NCBI GenBank assembly: GCA_012295275.1
Contig: CM022676.1
Location: 779,841 to 843,840 of the forward strand
Length of the DNA: 64,000 nt
Direction of reading: 5' to 3'
DNA from: Chrysomallon squamiferum
Taxonomy: Eukaryota; Mollusca; Gastropoda; Neomphalida; Peltospiridae
The notes beneath the pieces are model-generated. The model was given only the letters and a program-made list of their open reading frames with translations. It made no database searches and was not told the DNA's origin. This document shows positions 1-21,240 of this stretch, piece by piece. The number at the start of each line of letters is the position of its first letter. The stretch's first letter is position 1. The translations under genes were made by a program, and so were the position numbers.

Positions 1-70
<70 letters not shown>
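1..70. repeat. (AG)n microsatellite, cut by window start
   Basis: Pure AG dinucleotide tract running from the window edge to position 70. It is the first of five long AG tracts in the first 17 kb, all with the purine strand on the plus strand. Confidence 0.98.
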
Positions 71-72
<2 letters not shown>

Positions 73-127
73 GTCAATTTAAATGTTAGATCAGACGTCT
101 TTCAAAATTCCATAAATATCTTCAAAA

Positions 128-257
128 AGAGAAAAATTCTCTTTGCAAGTTGCACAATAAACATTAGTTAAATATTTCAACATCTAACGCGTAGCTGATA
201 TTTGAGAAATAATTAGCTAATGTTTATTGTGCAGCTTGCAAAGAGAATTTTTGTTCT
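128..257. repeat. Inverted repeat, about 45-bp arms
   Basis: The left arm (about 128-174) and right arm (about 212-257) are near-perfect reverse complements. Both carry the words TTGTGCAACTTGCAAAG/CTTTGCAAGTTGCACAA with few mismatches, around a loop of roughly 40 bases. A transcript would fold into a long hairpin. It could be a small MITE-like element or a foldback; no coding potential is seen. Confidence 0.8.
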
Positions 258-737
258 CGTATTAAACGTTCTGCATGGGATATTATTAGGAAAAGTCAGC
301 TTCCAGCTCATCAGTCACTAGCACTGAACCAAATTCTCTGTGGACTGTACAGTTACGTGTTCACGTAAAGTTAAAGTCTACCTTCAGTGATACGAAACAA
401 ATAATCTAAACTTAGTTAGCATACTTCCAAGTGATGTTATTTTTATCTTTATTATTACAGTTTTTCTTTATTTCAGTATTTTTTAATAATGAAGTTACAA
501 TGTAAAAATCAATACCATAGTCCTGCCATTTTTCTGACGTTTAACTCTAAAGCTTTATTTCTTGTTTCACCTTTTATATTCATTTTTTCATTTTTTTATT
601 TTTTTATTTTAGTTTCTAATGGAAATGTTTCATCAAGCTTCTATCAAGTGAAAATTACTATCACACTGTCACAGTACTGGGTTTGTAGACAGGCAGTTAG
701 ATATCAATCCAATAATATGCCAATTCATATTACAGTT

Positions 738-859
<122 letters not shown>

Positions 860-1095
860 GTGAAAAATATAACAGATACTTCTTATAAAGAAATATATAC
901 TAATCTATTTCTTTAATAAACTATTTTCAATGTTTAATTTATTGCTAAATTATTCTTATTTTTGTAACGATACTTAGACTGATCTGCATTTCTTTGAATA
1001 CAGTCTTATTCTTCCGTTTTTAAATTCATATTCATTTTACTTTTTTGATATTTTACTGTCATTAAGCGACATATATGTGTATTTTTCACTGGACA

Positions 1096-1290
1096 GTACA
1101 TACCAACACTCTGATGTACCTCTGTGGTTCGCTACTTGGGAAGGTGATGCTTTTATCGTTGATTCTCAGATTTAACTGTTCGGACGTTCCCGTCAAGATG
1201 CTGGCGGGTGAAAAAAATGACGACCTGGTGATCCTAAGACACGTGGACAAATTGTTAAACGTCTGTGTAAACAGCTCATATCAAAATTAA
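1096..1290 (+). other. Possible coding exon of unknown gene
   Basis: An open stretch follows an acceptor-like CTGGACAG and ends at TAA (1288-1290). It is less AT-rich than its surroundings and encodes a non-repetitive peptide ending in ...VDKLLNVCVNSSYQN. I do not recognise it. It could be the last exon of a gene lying to the left, an exonised fragment, or chance. No matching upstream exon is visible in the window. Confidence 0.2.
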
Positions 1291-2488
1291 CTTGAAACAT
1301 ATTTGCACAGATTTTTATTTCAACTCATTCAGTATAGCGATAATACCCCAGAGTAAGTTGCACATTTGATACACTGACCGAGAGACCTTTACTCAGAGGT
1401 GAAATATTCTGTTTCAGTTCATCTCTTTGTATAAACCGTTAAGTGCAGACTTTAGACTTGCTGATTTAAGATCGAATGACAAAGACGTTTTCTCCTTTCA
1501 AAGTTATCGGTTAGTTCAGACTTAGAACGTGCATCAGATTAGTTCCGTTGTTATAAGTTCAAAGCATACTAAAGCTATGTTAGTTTCGGGATTAAACAGT
1601 CTTGGAGAAATTTGCAACCACTGTGTGACTTATATAGAAGGAAGAGCTGAACTTCTTCTTCAAGTTAATAAGTAACTAACATATTAATGATCAGAAATGT
1701 ACTAACAGTCACAAAGAAGGGACGCGGTACCTCTCTGCTAGGAAACAAAACTGTTGTAATCTTCGATTTAAAAATAGGATACAGAAATAGTGCATGACTA
1801 CAGTTCTAGAATCACAACCGAGTGCGTTTTTTATTAGGTTTTCTTCTTTGTAGGCTTTTTCTCGCCACAACCCGGTTCAAACCTGTTTTATTTGTATTAT
1901 TTTGTTTATTGTTATAATTTATTTTATTATTATCAGTTTGAAATATACTGAATGATGTAAGTTGTTTTATGATGTAAGTTGTTTTCCGCCGTGAAAGCTC
2001 ACTAAACTAGTGTAGCGTAATATGGTAACCGTATTATTCCTGCTGCTGCTATTACTACTACTACAACTGCTACTACTACTACTACTACAGCTGTCACTAC
2101 TTCTCTTTTTTGTTATTAATGTGACTGCTTATGACTACTGCTGCTACTATTAGTACTCGTGGTACTACAAAATTACCATAGTTACCCCCATAATCAGTAA
2201 TATTACTCTGCCTGCTCAACTCCTACTACAGTTAATTATTTTTTATTTTCTTTATTTACTTATCTAGAAAAATAAGTAATTACTATTGATAGTACTGTAA
2301 TACAGCTTAATGGTATCATTATTTTTATTTTATTTTATTATCTTTTTTTTTTTTCTTTTTTTAATTTCTTTCCATATTAACTTTCAGAAAGTACGATGGT
2401 TGTGATGGGAGCGAGTATCAAGACAAAGATATTAAATATATACGAATGTGCCTGAATTTTAGTTTCCAGAAAGAAAACGCTACAAAAC
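1291..2488. other. Non-coding region and probable 5' UTR of the transporter
   Basis: AT-rich sequence with (CTA/CTG)-like triplet runs near 2040-2180. Two acceptor-like sites, CTTTCAG ending near 2386 and TTTCCAG ending near 2469, stand just before the transporter start codon. The first exon is therefore probably a spliced 5' UTR exon lying further left. No promoter element could be assigned. Confidence 0.4.
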
Positions 2489-11467
<8,979 letters not shown>

Positions 11468-11783
11468 CTGTCGATGTGACTGTCTTACAAAGTATATCGC
11501 TTAATGCAGTTTGCCTACAAGCTTTAGTCGTTCCAGATCGCATGATGTTTGTGTGTAAAGACAGCTGAGTGCGCTGCTCAGCTTTACTCTGTTAATTAAC
11601 ACTGGACTCACTAAACCTTTTTTATACTGGCTGAATTTTTTAATCTTTTTTTTTTTTTTTTACAATACAACTGATCGCTGTTTGTTAAAATGTCATACAA
11701 AAAAAAAAAAAGTTTCTCATAACCGAACAAAATATAGCCCGACCTTCACCTATAGTTTTATTTTATTTATTTATTTACTGTTA

Positions 11784-11838
<55 letters not shown>

Positions 11839-12080
11839 TATTAATTAATTAATCTTTTTATTTATTAATTTATTTACCAGTATTTATTTTTCTTGAAAGA
11901 ATAAGGATATTTTAGCAAAGAGAGACTTGTCGGCAAAGTTAATCTATATTATAGTATATCCACCGACTCTAATTATTATTATTACTATCATCATCATCAT
12001 CATCATCATTACTAATAGAATTATAATTAACGTAAAATAGACTCATGGGTCTCTAAATAAACTTTCATCAGTCTGGTATT
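11468..12080 (+). other. Transporter 3' UTR with poly(A) signal
   Basis: AT-rich sequence after the TGA at 11465-11467. It includes a long (ATT)n at 11786-11838 and a (CAT)n run near 11990-12008. A canonical AATAAA is at 12056-12061 and another AATAAA lies near 12388. The real cleavage site is not determined. Confidence 0.5.
11786..11838. repeat. (ATT)n microsatellite
   Basis: About 17 perfect ATT units inside the presumed transporter 3' UTR. Confidence 0.95.
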
Positions 12081-13055
12081 ATTCACTGCTGTTTATTATT
12101 GTGTAGCACGATTACATTATTTGTATGAAATAAATTTTATTTGTATATATATATATATATTTTTTAAAGAAAACGAGACAAAAATCTCTTGCAGAGTTAT
12201 ATCTGATTTAAAACTCCATAAATGTAGTTTTTTTGTTTGTTTTTCTGTTGCTGTTTGTTTTGGTTTGGTTTTGTTTTTTTTTTTTTTTTTTTTTTTTTTT
12301 CTGACCAAACGGTTTAAACGTTAATTTATTTATTTATTTATTTATTTCATGCAGTATATAAATTATTATCGACAATTTGCATTGTAAATAAAACTATTAC
12401 ACGAAGAGTTGTTTCCCCTGATAGTTTATTATAGCTGGCTAAGACCAGTGTTTACGTTGATATTATAAATGTAATATATTTGTTTTCGATAATTTACTGT
12501 TGATATTGTTACTAATAACTACTACTACTTCTCCTACTGCTAATACTACTGTACCCATTTGTGTTATTATATTGTTGTTACTATCGGCATTAGTACGTGT
12601 ATTATTATATAAGTATATCGTTTATGTTACTGTGTGACAATCTGTTGGACAGTTTGTTTAGTTCAGTATAAACTCAAACGCTACAGGTGAATATTATAAA
12701 TTGATTCTTTTGTTTTAGTTTTTTTTTTTTTTTTTTGACATTCAGTGCTTTTAATGTATAAAAACTGATTTTTTTTAACTTTGGTATTTACAGTTTACTC
12801 ATAGAAAGAGAGAGCATAGGTGTATATATATACATACACATATATACCATTTTAATCTTTTTATATATCGTATTTTAAAAGTACATAAAATATTAGTATC
12901 GATCTTCCAAATATGTCCATGTCTTCTTTTTGGAATGAAATCAGCTTTAGTTGTTACAACGCTGTAGTTTTTCTTCTTATTCTTCTTCTTTTCCTTTTTC
13001 TTCTTCTTCTTTTTCTTCTTCTTGCTGGCTTTCCTTCTTTTTATTTTGAATTAAT
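12081..13055. other. Gap between convergent genes
   Basis: No gene is seen between the 3' ends of the transporter and of the ETS gene. The stretch holds a 26-bp poly(T) at about 12275-12300, TTTA repeats at 12325-12347, and a polypyrimidine (TTC)n tract at about 12971-13037. That tract is a purine run on the minus strand and would lie in the ETS gene's 3' flank. A minus-strand AATAAA (13040-13045) sits very close to the ETS stop. Confidence 0.6.
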
Positions 13056-15707
13056 TCATATCGGAAATAGTGGTGCTTTGTTTATTTCGGTCGGGGTTAG
13101 AGCAGCAGCTAGAAAGTCAGCAGACGACATTGTGCTATGTCTGGACGGGTCAGAATAATGTTTCTGCATTTTGAGCAAAACATGAAAGTTAAATTTGTAT
13201 GTGTATCGCTTCCCTTGTACTTTGTTCAAAATTAGTCTGTCGTAATAATAGCGTAACGCCCGACTCACTTTGTCGTAAGTCATGTTTCGTCGATTACGAC
13301 GCAATCCCCAGCGATTCGCTACCTCGTCCGGGTCAACCATTCGGAATTCTCCGTCGTGTCCCTCCCACTTAATACAGCTCTCATTTTGTTTGTCTGATAG
13401 AAGTTCAAGTAAAAACTGCCACAACTGTACCTGTCCTCCACCTGAAATTATTAATACATCTACATAAATATTAATTATTTATTATCATTATACCCGATGT
13501 AATAATATTACTATCATCGTCATCATTATTATTTATATATATTTTTTAAAATATATATATGATTATACAAATGTGAAAGAATAGAATCAGTTGGCAACAG
13601 CTAAGAATGATTCCAGTTACGTTTTCTACAAACTCTTTATTACAAGCTGATTCAGAAAAATGTTCATGTAAATTTAGTTTTGTCAAGACTTAAAGGAAAA
13701 AAACTTTCAGAAATAATATATGTCTATGATGACTAAATCAGAGAGAGATAAATCCAGCTGTGAGAATTGAAATAAAAAGAAGAAAAAGAAAAAAAACTTA
13801 AATAAAATTAAAAACATTTTAACGTTATGCAGGAGAAAAAGAGGGGATTTTATTTACAATAAAAACAACATCCATAAGACTGCAACCCAGAGTCAACAAT
13901 ATTTATTGACATAAACATATACACGTTTTTCTTCCAGACATCTTAGAGGGAAAAGGTGAGCTGGTAATTTCTTTATAATAAACAAAGGAACCTTTTCAAC
14001 AATAGTGAAAACAACACAAACTGGCTTTATCTCTGAGAGTATATACCTGCTAACAGCAAAGACGCTATATTTCGCAGATCAGCATCTGTTGTTTTGTTAG
14101 ACTTTTCCAACTTTTTAACTGAAAAACAAAACCATATCTAAATACCAATTATAGAATTGGTTAATAAGTAAGAAGAAGAAATTTATCTAATTATAAATTC
14201 ATTAAGCGGTACTATCCTTGAATGTATGTATTAAAATAATAATAAAATAAATATAATTAATTACTAATCATAAAAGTCATTAGATTCTGCTGTCTATAAA
14301 TTTATTAAATTAAATTTCATTTTTAAGTTTTCCGGATTTTCAGTTTTTCCGAATTAAAATCAACAAATTCCTCTGAGCTTATGATTATGACATTTCTAGA
14401 CAAATCATGCGATTCAAGGAATTTAATAAATTAAATTAAATACATTAGTAAAAATGAAATATGTTTACAACACAGTTTTCAATAAAAATCAGATTATTAT
14501 TTAAACAGAAAGTTTTCTCATAATTTAAAAGAAGATATTTTTGAAATTTATGCAGATTTTATATCTGTTAAAATGCGTAGATACGCGTAAACAATATATT
14601 AAATTAGTCAGCTACAGAAGTTGTCTTTTTTTTTTTATAGTAGTGTTTCACCTATGAAATTATAGAAGAAATAAGGAGAAACAAACAAACAAACAAAGAA
14701 CGAAAACCTTATTTTCCTTTGGTTTTGTATACAGAGAGTGCAAAAATGTTTTACCTATTGATGCCGTCCGCTCACAAATCTTTGTTTCAGTTAAGTTTCG
14801 ACTTTCATCCAAACCTGACAGGAAAAAAGAAACACAAATAAAATGAAGGAATAACGAACTAGTGAATGTTTAAACCTCTTTCAATACTTATGTAACAGAA
14901 ATTACATATTTTAAATACACCATTGTGTTTATTATTGTAATTTTATTATTATCAATATTATTTTTTCAATAGAACTTTTTAGTAGAAAGTAGATATAACC
15001 ACAAATTGTAAGAAGTGTAAAAGAAGAATATGACCCCATATCAGATAACGCTGAGTTTCATCTTCTTTTATTTTACAGTTTCAACGTAAAATAAGTGCAG
15101 TGTTGTTTTTGTTTGTTTGTTTGTTTTTGTAAAGTTCATTCAGTTTCTAGTTTCAAGCGAATTTCACAGTTCATTGTATATAAACCAGTCATGCGTCTCG
15201 AACATCAAAATAGAAACAGAGATATTACAACAATATTTAATTTAAACAGCTTGTTATTTTATACTTTATTATCAGCAACAAAAAAAAAAAAAGGTATCAG
15301 TTAATAGAAGCTGTTTTAATATAAATTGTAATAAATCGTGTCAGATTACCGAAGTCTGAATGGTTCACAATACACTCCATGATGTCGTTTAGCAGACTGG
15401 ATGTTTGAATTTCGTCACGGCAACCACTTCGTTCTGTGTCAGGCCAGCACGTCTGAACGTTATAAACCTGATTTTCCGTCGACTTCATTTCCATGTGTTC
15501 CTCGTAAGAAGGGGGCCGTTTTAGATGACAAGGATCAACGGGCTGAAGGTCAGTTATTTGATGACAGTAAGAAAAGTCCGGTGAATACGACTGGCTGTCT
15601 GTTGTAGCACTGCACGTGTAACTGTCCAGTGGCTGAAGATATTCATTGTTATAGGGAACAAAGTTGTTCGCAGCAGACGAGAACATATAATAATCCAGAG
15701 CCGACAT
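13056..15707 (-). CDS. ETS-domain transcription factor (divergent, ERG/FLI/FEV-like)
   Basis: Coding exons, in transcript order: 15350-15707, 14755-14814, 14047-14118, 13056-13441. All junctions are phase 1 with GT-AG, giving about 291 residues. The ETS winged-helix domain fills the last exon (residues about 167-250). It starts [12 protein letters not shown], has the [10 protein letters not shown] turn, and has recognition helix SRALRYYYD with the two DNA-contacting arginines at R224 and R227. The KFNFH ending resembles the ERG/FLI group. The usual ERG linker ERKSKPNMNY is replaced by a more basic [10 protein letters not shown], and no PNT/SAM domain is present. The N-terminus has a PPSYEEH element. 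Start MSALDYY was chosen as the first ATG after acceptor TTTCAG at 15728. The protein should bind GGA(A/T) sites in the nucleus. Exact orthology is uncertain; it may be a lineage-specific ETS paralogue. Confidence 0.92.
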
Positions 15708-16300
15708 TTTATAATGGAACAATAGCCCTGAAACAGTAACAAATACAGTCAACAGTCCAACAAAGACCAAAATAATAATAATAATAATAATAAATTAATT
15801 AATTAACTAATTAATAAATAAACAAATATTTAAATAAATAATCAACAAAAAACAATAACAGTGGTGTAAATGTAATTAAATAATAATAATAAACACAAAG
15901 CATAAACTCTTTCTCTCTCTCTGTGTATGTGGGTGTGTGTTCCTCTTCCTTTCATTTTGGATGTAATTACCTAGATGTATTATAAACCTCCTCCCACTAC
16001 TTGTTACATAAATGAATGCAGCATCGTGAGTCACGAGACTAACACATAAATACATGCATCCTACATTCCTGACCCGTGATAACATGCAGCGCACGATCTT
16101 ATACATTTACACTGTGTTTCGTTTTACAGCCTTCTTTTAGTTTATTATTATTTCTAAGAGCTGTTTACTATAAAAGAAATATTATTGTGGAGTTATATAT
16201 TTGTTCTTTATTAAACTAGATCTAATATCATTATTGTTAGTGTTACTGTTTTACTTTTCATTTCTTTTAATTATAAAAGTAGTAGCAGCAACAGTAGCAT

Positions 16301-16303
<3 letters not shown>

Positions 16304-16335
<32 letters not shown>

Positions 16336-16337
16336 TT
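16304..16337. repeat. (TTTA)n microsatellite
   Basis: About eight perfect tetranucleotide units upstream of the ETS coding start, probably in its first intron. Confidence 0.9.
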
Positions 16338-16441
16338 AACGGAGACTAAAAGTATTTACAGAATAGTATTTGCAGGATAATATAACTTCAACCAATATTA
16401 CTACAGAATATATTTCTAATTAATAAGAAAAAAGAAGAAAA

Positions 16442-16473
<32 letters not shown>

Positions 16474-16526
16474 AAATGAAAAGAATTATGTAAACAAACG
16501 AAAAGAAAACGAATTTCTAATCTTTC

Positions 16527-16530
<4 letters not shown>

Positions 16531-16602
<72 letters not shown>
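16531..16602. repeat. (GA)n microsatellite, 72 bp
   Basis: Pure GA repeat preceded by a (GAAA)n tract at about 16440-16475. It probably lies in the first intron of the ETS gene, read there as CT-rich RNA. Confidence 0.97.
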
Positions 16603-16607
<5 letters not shown>

Positions 16608-16815
16608 CGTGCCTGCTGCTGAATAAGCTAATTTTCTAAAAAAAAGTTCATAACTGTTTCATTTTCTGTTTTTAATGCATGTTACAACATATGTCTGTCA
16701 ATGCGATGCTGTTTTAAAGCTGTACACAAAATTATGAGATTTAAAATAATAATAAATACAAATATAATTCACAGAAGTAAGCAACATTCAATATTAAAAG
16801 ATAAACACTACAAAC

Positions 16816-16905
16816 CTTGCCATGCACTGAAGCCGGTCGCTAGGTGGTGAAGTCACTTGACCAAGTGTCTTGCTAAAATAATTCTTGTCCTCAATTATAC
16901 TTCAT
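16816..16905 (-). other. Probable 5' UTR exon and start region of the ETS gene
   Basis: The stretch is less AT-rich than its surroundings. Read on the minus strand, it ends at a donor-like GGCAAG|GTTTGTAG with the last exon base at 16816. It would splice to the acceptor in front of the first coding exon at 15727. The upstream edge (transcription start) is a guess, placed between the donor and the binding-site cluster at 16908-16966. Confidence 0.35.
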
Positions 16906-16907
16906 CT

Positions 16908-16966
16908 CCGGAAAATATGAGTCACATGATCAACAACAGAAATAAACGGGGGTGTGGGAAATTCCC
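16908..16966. promoter_or_regulatory. Cluster of ETS, AP-1 and NF-kB sites
   Basis: Three consensus sites lie within 59 bp: CCGGAA (ETS core, 16908-16913), TGAGTCA (AP-1, 16918-16924) and the perfect palindrome GGGAAATTCCC (kB site, 16956-16966). On the minus strand they sit just upstream of the presumed first exon of the ETS gene. By known site function this suggests stimulus- or immune-responsive control with possible autoregulation. That is inference from motifs only. Confidence 0.5.
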
Positions 16967-18154
16967 GCCATCACAACACAACTATATTTTCTATCTGTTT
17001 TAATCCTGTCTGTGAACACATCTCAACAGTGGCGCTTTATGCGGACAATGTCGCAGAGTCCGCGAGAAGTTTCCGCACCTCAAAAATAGAATTGTAACCA
17101 AAGATGCACGTGTTATACACAGTTATTTCACACAGCTGTCGTCTGCTTTGTTTTATCAAGTGTGAAAAGTCATACAGTACTGGAACTGTGTATTTAAATT
17201 ATTCGTTTATGTATCAGTTCATTCACGTTTAACAAACCTAGATCCTGTCAGAAAACCACAATTCAGGTGTTTTTGTCAAGTGTGAATTCCAGCGATATCT
17301 GTGATGATGATAGTAAGAGTAGTTGTAGAAGTAGCATACTAATAGTAACTATATGTGTTAATGTATTATTGTTGTTATTGCTGTTGTTGTTGTAGTCAGT
17401 GTTGTTTCAAAAGAATAAAAATAAGAAAGAACAAAAGTATATAAAATAATGTATCTAAATTTAATCCTATCTTTCATCAAAAGTTAAAAAATAATAATCC
17501 TTCTTATGTATTGTTTCTATGCAAACTTGTATATGCTGAGGATTTTTAAAACTGAAATATGAAGTTCAAAATTACAGTTAAAAATACATTTAGAGGGTTG
17601 TTAGAATGGAAACAAAAAACAAACCAAAAAAATGAAGAAGAAAAAAAGGTCATAATATAGTTGACGCTGATCAGACGATTGAATTTCAGTCTACTGAGAT
17701 CACATCTTGTTTTCTGATCTTATCGACAAAGCTGTTTTAGAAATGATTTCACTGACTGAGACGGGTACTGAAATGAGAAAGCTAGCTGAGTAGCTAACCT
17801 CACAATAAAGCTGTTTTATTTTTAAAGGCAAACACGTTAATAAAAACTGTAAATTTCTAACCCTATGCAGTTGAATATCGACTACTTTTCAGAGCATTGT
17901 CGTTTTGTTGATTCGTATGCTATGTATAGCAAGTAAATACGTATAAAACGTGGTCTCAGGGGATTGTATTTTTTTAACTTTAAAATATTTTTAAAATTTC
18001 GTATCTTTTTTCAGTTCCATTACATCTTCATCATAAGTTTAAATTGAATGTTTCTAGAAAGTTTATAAGATGAAGCTGCTTCACTTCTCGGTTACGTCAG
18101 GACAAACTAAGAAATTTGTAAAGTTTAGCTGTTGCCTGGCGCACACCAGACGGC
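16967..18154. other. Intergenic, no gene seen
   Basis: AT-rich sequence with no convincing exon. It contains a mixed TGTTG/TTG repeat near 17370-17395 and short poly(A) tracts. Confidence 0.6.
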
Positions 18155-18400
18155 TCAGCTCACCCTCCCACCTACACGATGTATGACGTCATCTTGAAAA
18201 TCAGCCGCCTCCAGTTTTCCTAGAGGCGTGGTTAATGCTGAGTTTGTGGCATCCGACTCTAAAACAAGAATTAAAAACGTGTCCATGGTACTTTCCACCT
18301 GTGTCAGGACAGACTCTTGTGTAAGTCCATTACTGATTTCCTCTACAGTGTCACCATAGCTTGAGAAGTCTAAGACTTTACTGGAATTGTAGATATGCAT
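18155..18400 (-). other. Unassigned open frame, possible exon
   Basis: An 81-codon minus-strand frame with normal, non-repetitive composition. An internal acceptor-like TTCTTGTTTTAG (ending near 18257) and a strong donor-like AGG|GTGAGC (near 18162) could delimit a shorter exon. That exon would encode a peptide containing SALTTPLGKLEAADF. A CRE-type TGACGTCA is embedded at 18183-18190. I do not recognise the protein, and no partner exon was found. Confidence 0.25.
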
Positions 18401-19103
18401 TAGAATTTATAATGTTACTGTGCTAACAAATAAATTATTTTAAAATGACATTGAGTTTCATATTTTCTGAAACAGAAAAAATTGGCTGATGTGGCCAAAA
18501 ACGTCCCAACCCGAAAAATCCCAGTAAACTCACAGATGACCAAATATTCTACATTTTTAGACAAATACAGACTGTAGTTATGACTTGGTGGAAAATGTGC
18601 ATAATGCACGTATACATGTAGTTAGGCAGGCAGACAGACAGACAGACAGACAAACAGATAAATAGATAGATAATTACAAAAGTACCGTTGTTTTCATATA
18701 AAACTGAAAACTTTATTGTTTTTGTTACTTCATCGCAACAATTTCAATTTTTATTATTATTATTAATATTATTATATTTATGAGTCGGACTGGTTTCTCG
18801 GTTGCTCGGTGAAGACGATTAGACCCTAATTAAACAATGGACGCAGTGTTTACTTTGTTGTAAAGGAAACTGTACAGTTTCCGAGTGTTAGTAACACAGC
18901 GTAATTTGAGCTCGCTACTTTTATATAGCCACTGACTCACCACATTACAACTATTTAATAAAGCCATTAGCATCGGCTGAGAGCACCTATATTGGCAGAT
19001 TAAGCCGAGGTATGAAAATCTTACACTCAAATGAAAAACAAAATAAATATACACAGATACATTTAGCGGCTGTTACTCGGATGTAATTCACGAAGCTGAG
19101 TCA

Positions 19104-19330
19104 CTACCATAGAATGATCATGTAATAATAGTCTTGTAAACAATAGTAACTACGTTAGAATGATCATGTAATAATAGTCTTGTAAACAATAGTAACTACG
19201 TTAGAATGATCATGTAATAATAGTCTTGTAAACAATAGTAACTACGTTAGAATGATCATGTAATAATAGTTTTGTAAACTGTAGTAACTACGTTAGAATG
19301 ATCATGTAATAATAGTCTTGTAAACTGTAT
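19104..19330. repeat. 46-bp minisatellite, about 5 copies
   Basis: The unit starts ACTACGTTAGAATGATCATG and includes TAATAATAGTCTTGTAAAC. Copies are nearly identical, and a degenerate fragment recurs at about 19433-19460 (AATGATCATGTA...AGTCTTGTAAACTGCATG). This is a satellite-like array, not CRISPR: the whole unit is conserved, so there are no unique spacers. Confidence 0.9.
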
Positions 19331-20127
19331 CTTGTTTACGTCATTTTCAGAAGTGTGTATCTGCCCTGTTAATAGCAGAATCGTGAAGCATGAATTATTT
19401 GATCAAAGACAAACGAGGGCGATAATGTAAAAAATGATCATGTATATAGTCTTGTAAACTGCATGAGAATTTATGAGAATATGAATGAATTATTCTCAAA
19501 GACAAACGAGTATGAATGTGGTCTATATGTATGTGTGTGACTGTTAAAACACTGAAACTGCACAGTTTTGATCAGTTACGTTAGTGTAAAGAATAAATAA
19601 ATAAATAAAATACAAAATAAAAGGAAATATAAATTAAAAGACAAATTACCAATAACTGTCAAAAACATTTTGGCAGTAAATAACTGTCTTTTGTTTCTGT
19701 ATCATTATTTAAATAAAGAATTAAAAGAATGCATAAATATTTTTAAATATCTACCAACACACATGCATCTTTTATTCTGGTTAAGTTCCTTCTTTTCAAG
19801 AGGTGCATCACATTTATTTGGCCAGCAGCTCTTCTAGTACCCTCCCACTGCATCTGTAAGTTCTGTACATATTATTATTTTTATTCAGAGACATAACTGA
19901 GATTGACATACTTAAAAACAGTGCTCTTTACATGAACAAATATTTTATAAACCCTTAAAGCATTTCGTAAAAAACGTGCACTTTATTGTACAGAAAACAA
20001 TTATTTACAGTAGGCTAATCTTATTGTTAAACATGAGTGAACAAGCCGGACTCGTTGCCATTCAGAGCTGTTCTGAGGAAACTCGGGCTGGTTGATAGAC
20101 TAGTTACACGCTCTGTAGTTAAAGTGT

Positions 20128-20345
20128 AGTCAGACACCTGAACTCTCCCAGAAATATCTGTTAATGTGTCTCTGTGTGTTTGTGTGTTTATATAATCATA
20201 TTCAGTAGATCAGACACCTGAACTCTCCCAGAAATATCTGTTAATGTGTATGTTTGTGTGTTTATATAATCATATTCAGTAGACCAGACACCTGAACTCT
20301 CCCAGAAATATCTGTTAATGTGTCTGTTTGTGTTTGTGTCTTTAT
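20128..20345. repeat. Tandem repeat, about 78-bp unit x3
   Basis: Three copies of a unit beginning CAGACACCTGAACTCTCCCA and ending in TATATAATCATATTCAGTAGA, inside the dispersed element. The related copy at 44.8 kb has one unit only. Confidence 0.9.
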
Positions 20346-20761
20346 ATAACCATATTGAGTCGATTCCCTCTAATCCTTTGATGTAAGCATTAAATTATAA
20401 AGTTTTATAACAATATTTATTATACAAATCTCGATTGTATCAGGATATTTAAATATTAAAAATTAACCGAGATTTTTACTAGGTTGAATTGTTTGTTATA
20501 TCACAATCTACACTATGAATACTAATTCACTAATTCTGTGTCACTACACAGCAGTCACTCATCTAAATAGTAATCACAGTCGATGGAATTTCGGAATATT
20601 AATTTGTATACACTCTTTACTTTTCAATATGAAAAATACAAATTTTAAAAGGCCTTCAGGAAACATTATGTAAAGAATTTTAAAATAGATACATGTATTA
20701 TAAAACAAAAAACAGTAATAGTAATAATATTTAATTTGAATTATTTAAATTACTTTAGGCA

Positions 20762-20764
<3 letters not shown>

Positions 20765-20813
<49 letters not shown>
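20765..20813. repeat. (AAT)n microsatellite
   Basis: About 16 AAT units inside the dispersed element. Confidence 0.95.
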
Positions 20814-20819
<6 letters not shown>

Positions 20820-21062
20820 TAATTACATAAATTAAAAATAGTAATACATATTTTCCTTGTTGTCTGTATGACAAATAAAGAATTCAGTTGACGGGATTTA
20901 TAACTTTATTATTTTTATATTGTACGGGTAAAAGGGATGTCTTCATACAATGTGCTTGCTACATATTATTTATTATTTTTACTTTATCATGTACTAATAA
21001 TTCTGTGTGGAAAAGGAAAGAGGTCCAAATAATAACAAATATAATACTTTTTTAATCCACAT

Positions 21063-21240
21063 CAAAACCCCCTCCAATCAAAACCCGTCCGGTCAAAAAC
21101 CCCTCCAGTCAAAATCTCAGTCAAAAACCCCTCCAGTCAAAATCCTCACAAAGAACCCTCTCCAGTCAACCCCCCTCCAGTCAAAACCGCTCCAGCCAAA
21201 GGACCACCATTCAAAACTTCCTGCGATGAATAGTCAAAAG
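21063..21240. repeat. Minisatellite with CCCCTCCAGTCAAAA core
   Basis: Irregular tandem copies of a 14-17 bp unit with core CCCTCCAGTCAAAA. The open frame running through it is a by-product of the repeat. Confidence 0.85.

Noticed and set aside
1860-1885. tRNA B-box-like GGTTCAAACC
   Set aside because: No A box or cloverleaf could be built around it on either strand.
19104-19330. Regular array resembling CRISPR (also 35418-36292 and 45180-46290)
   Set aside because: The entire unit is conserved with no unique spacers, and the host is clearly eukaryotic.
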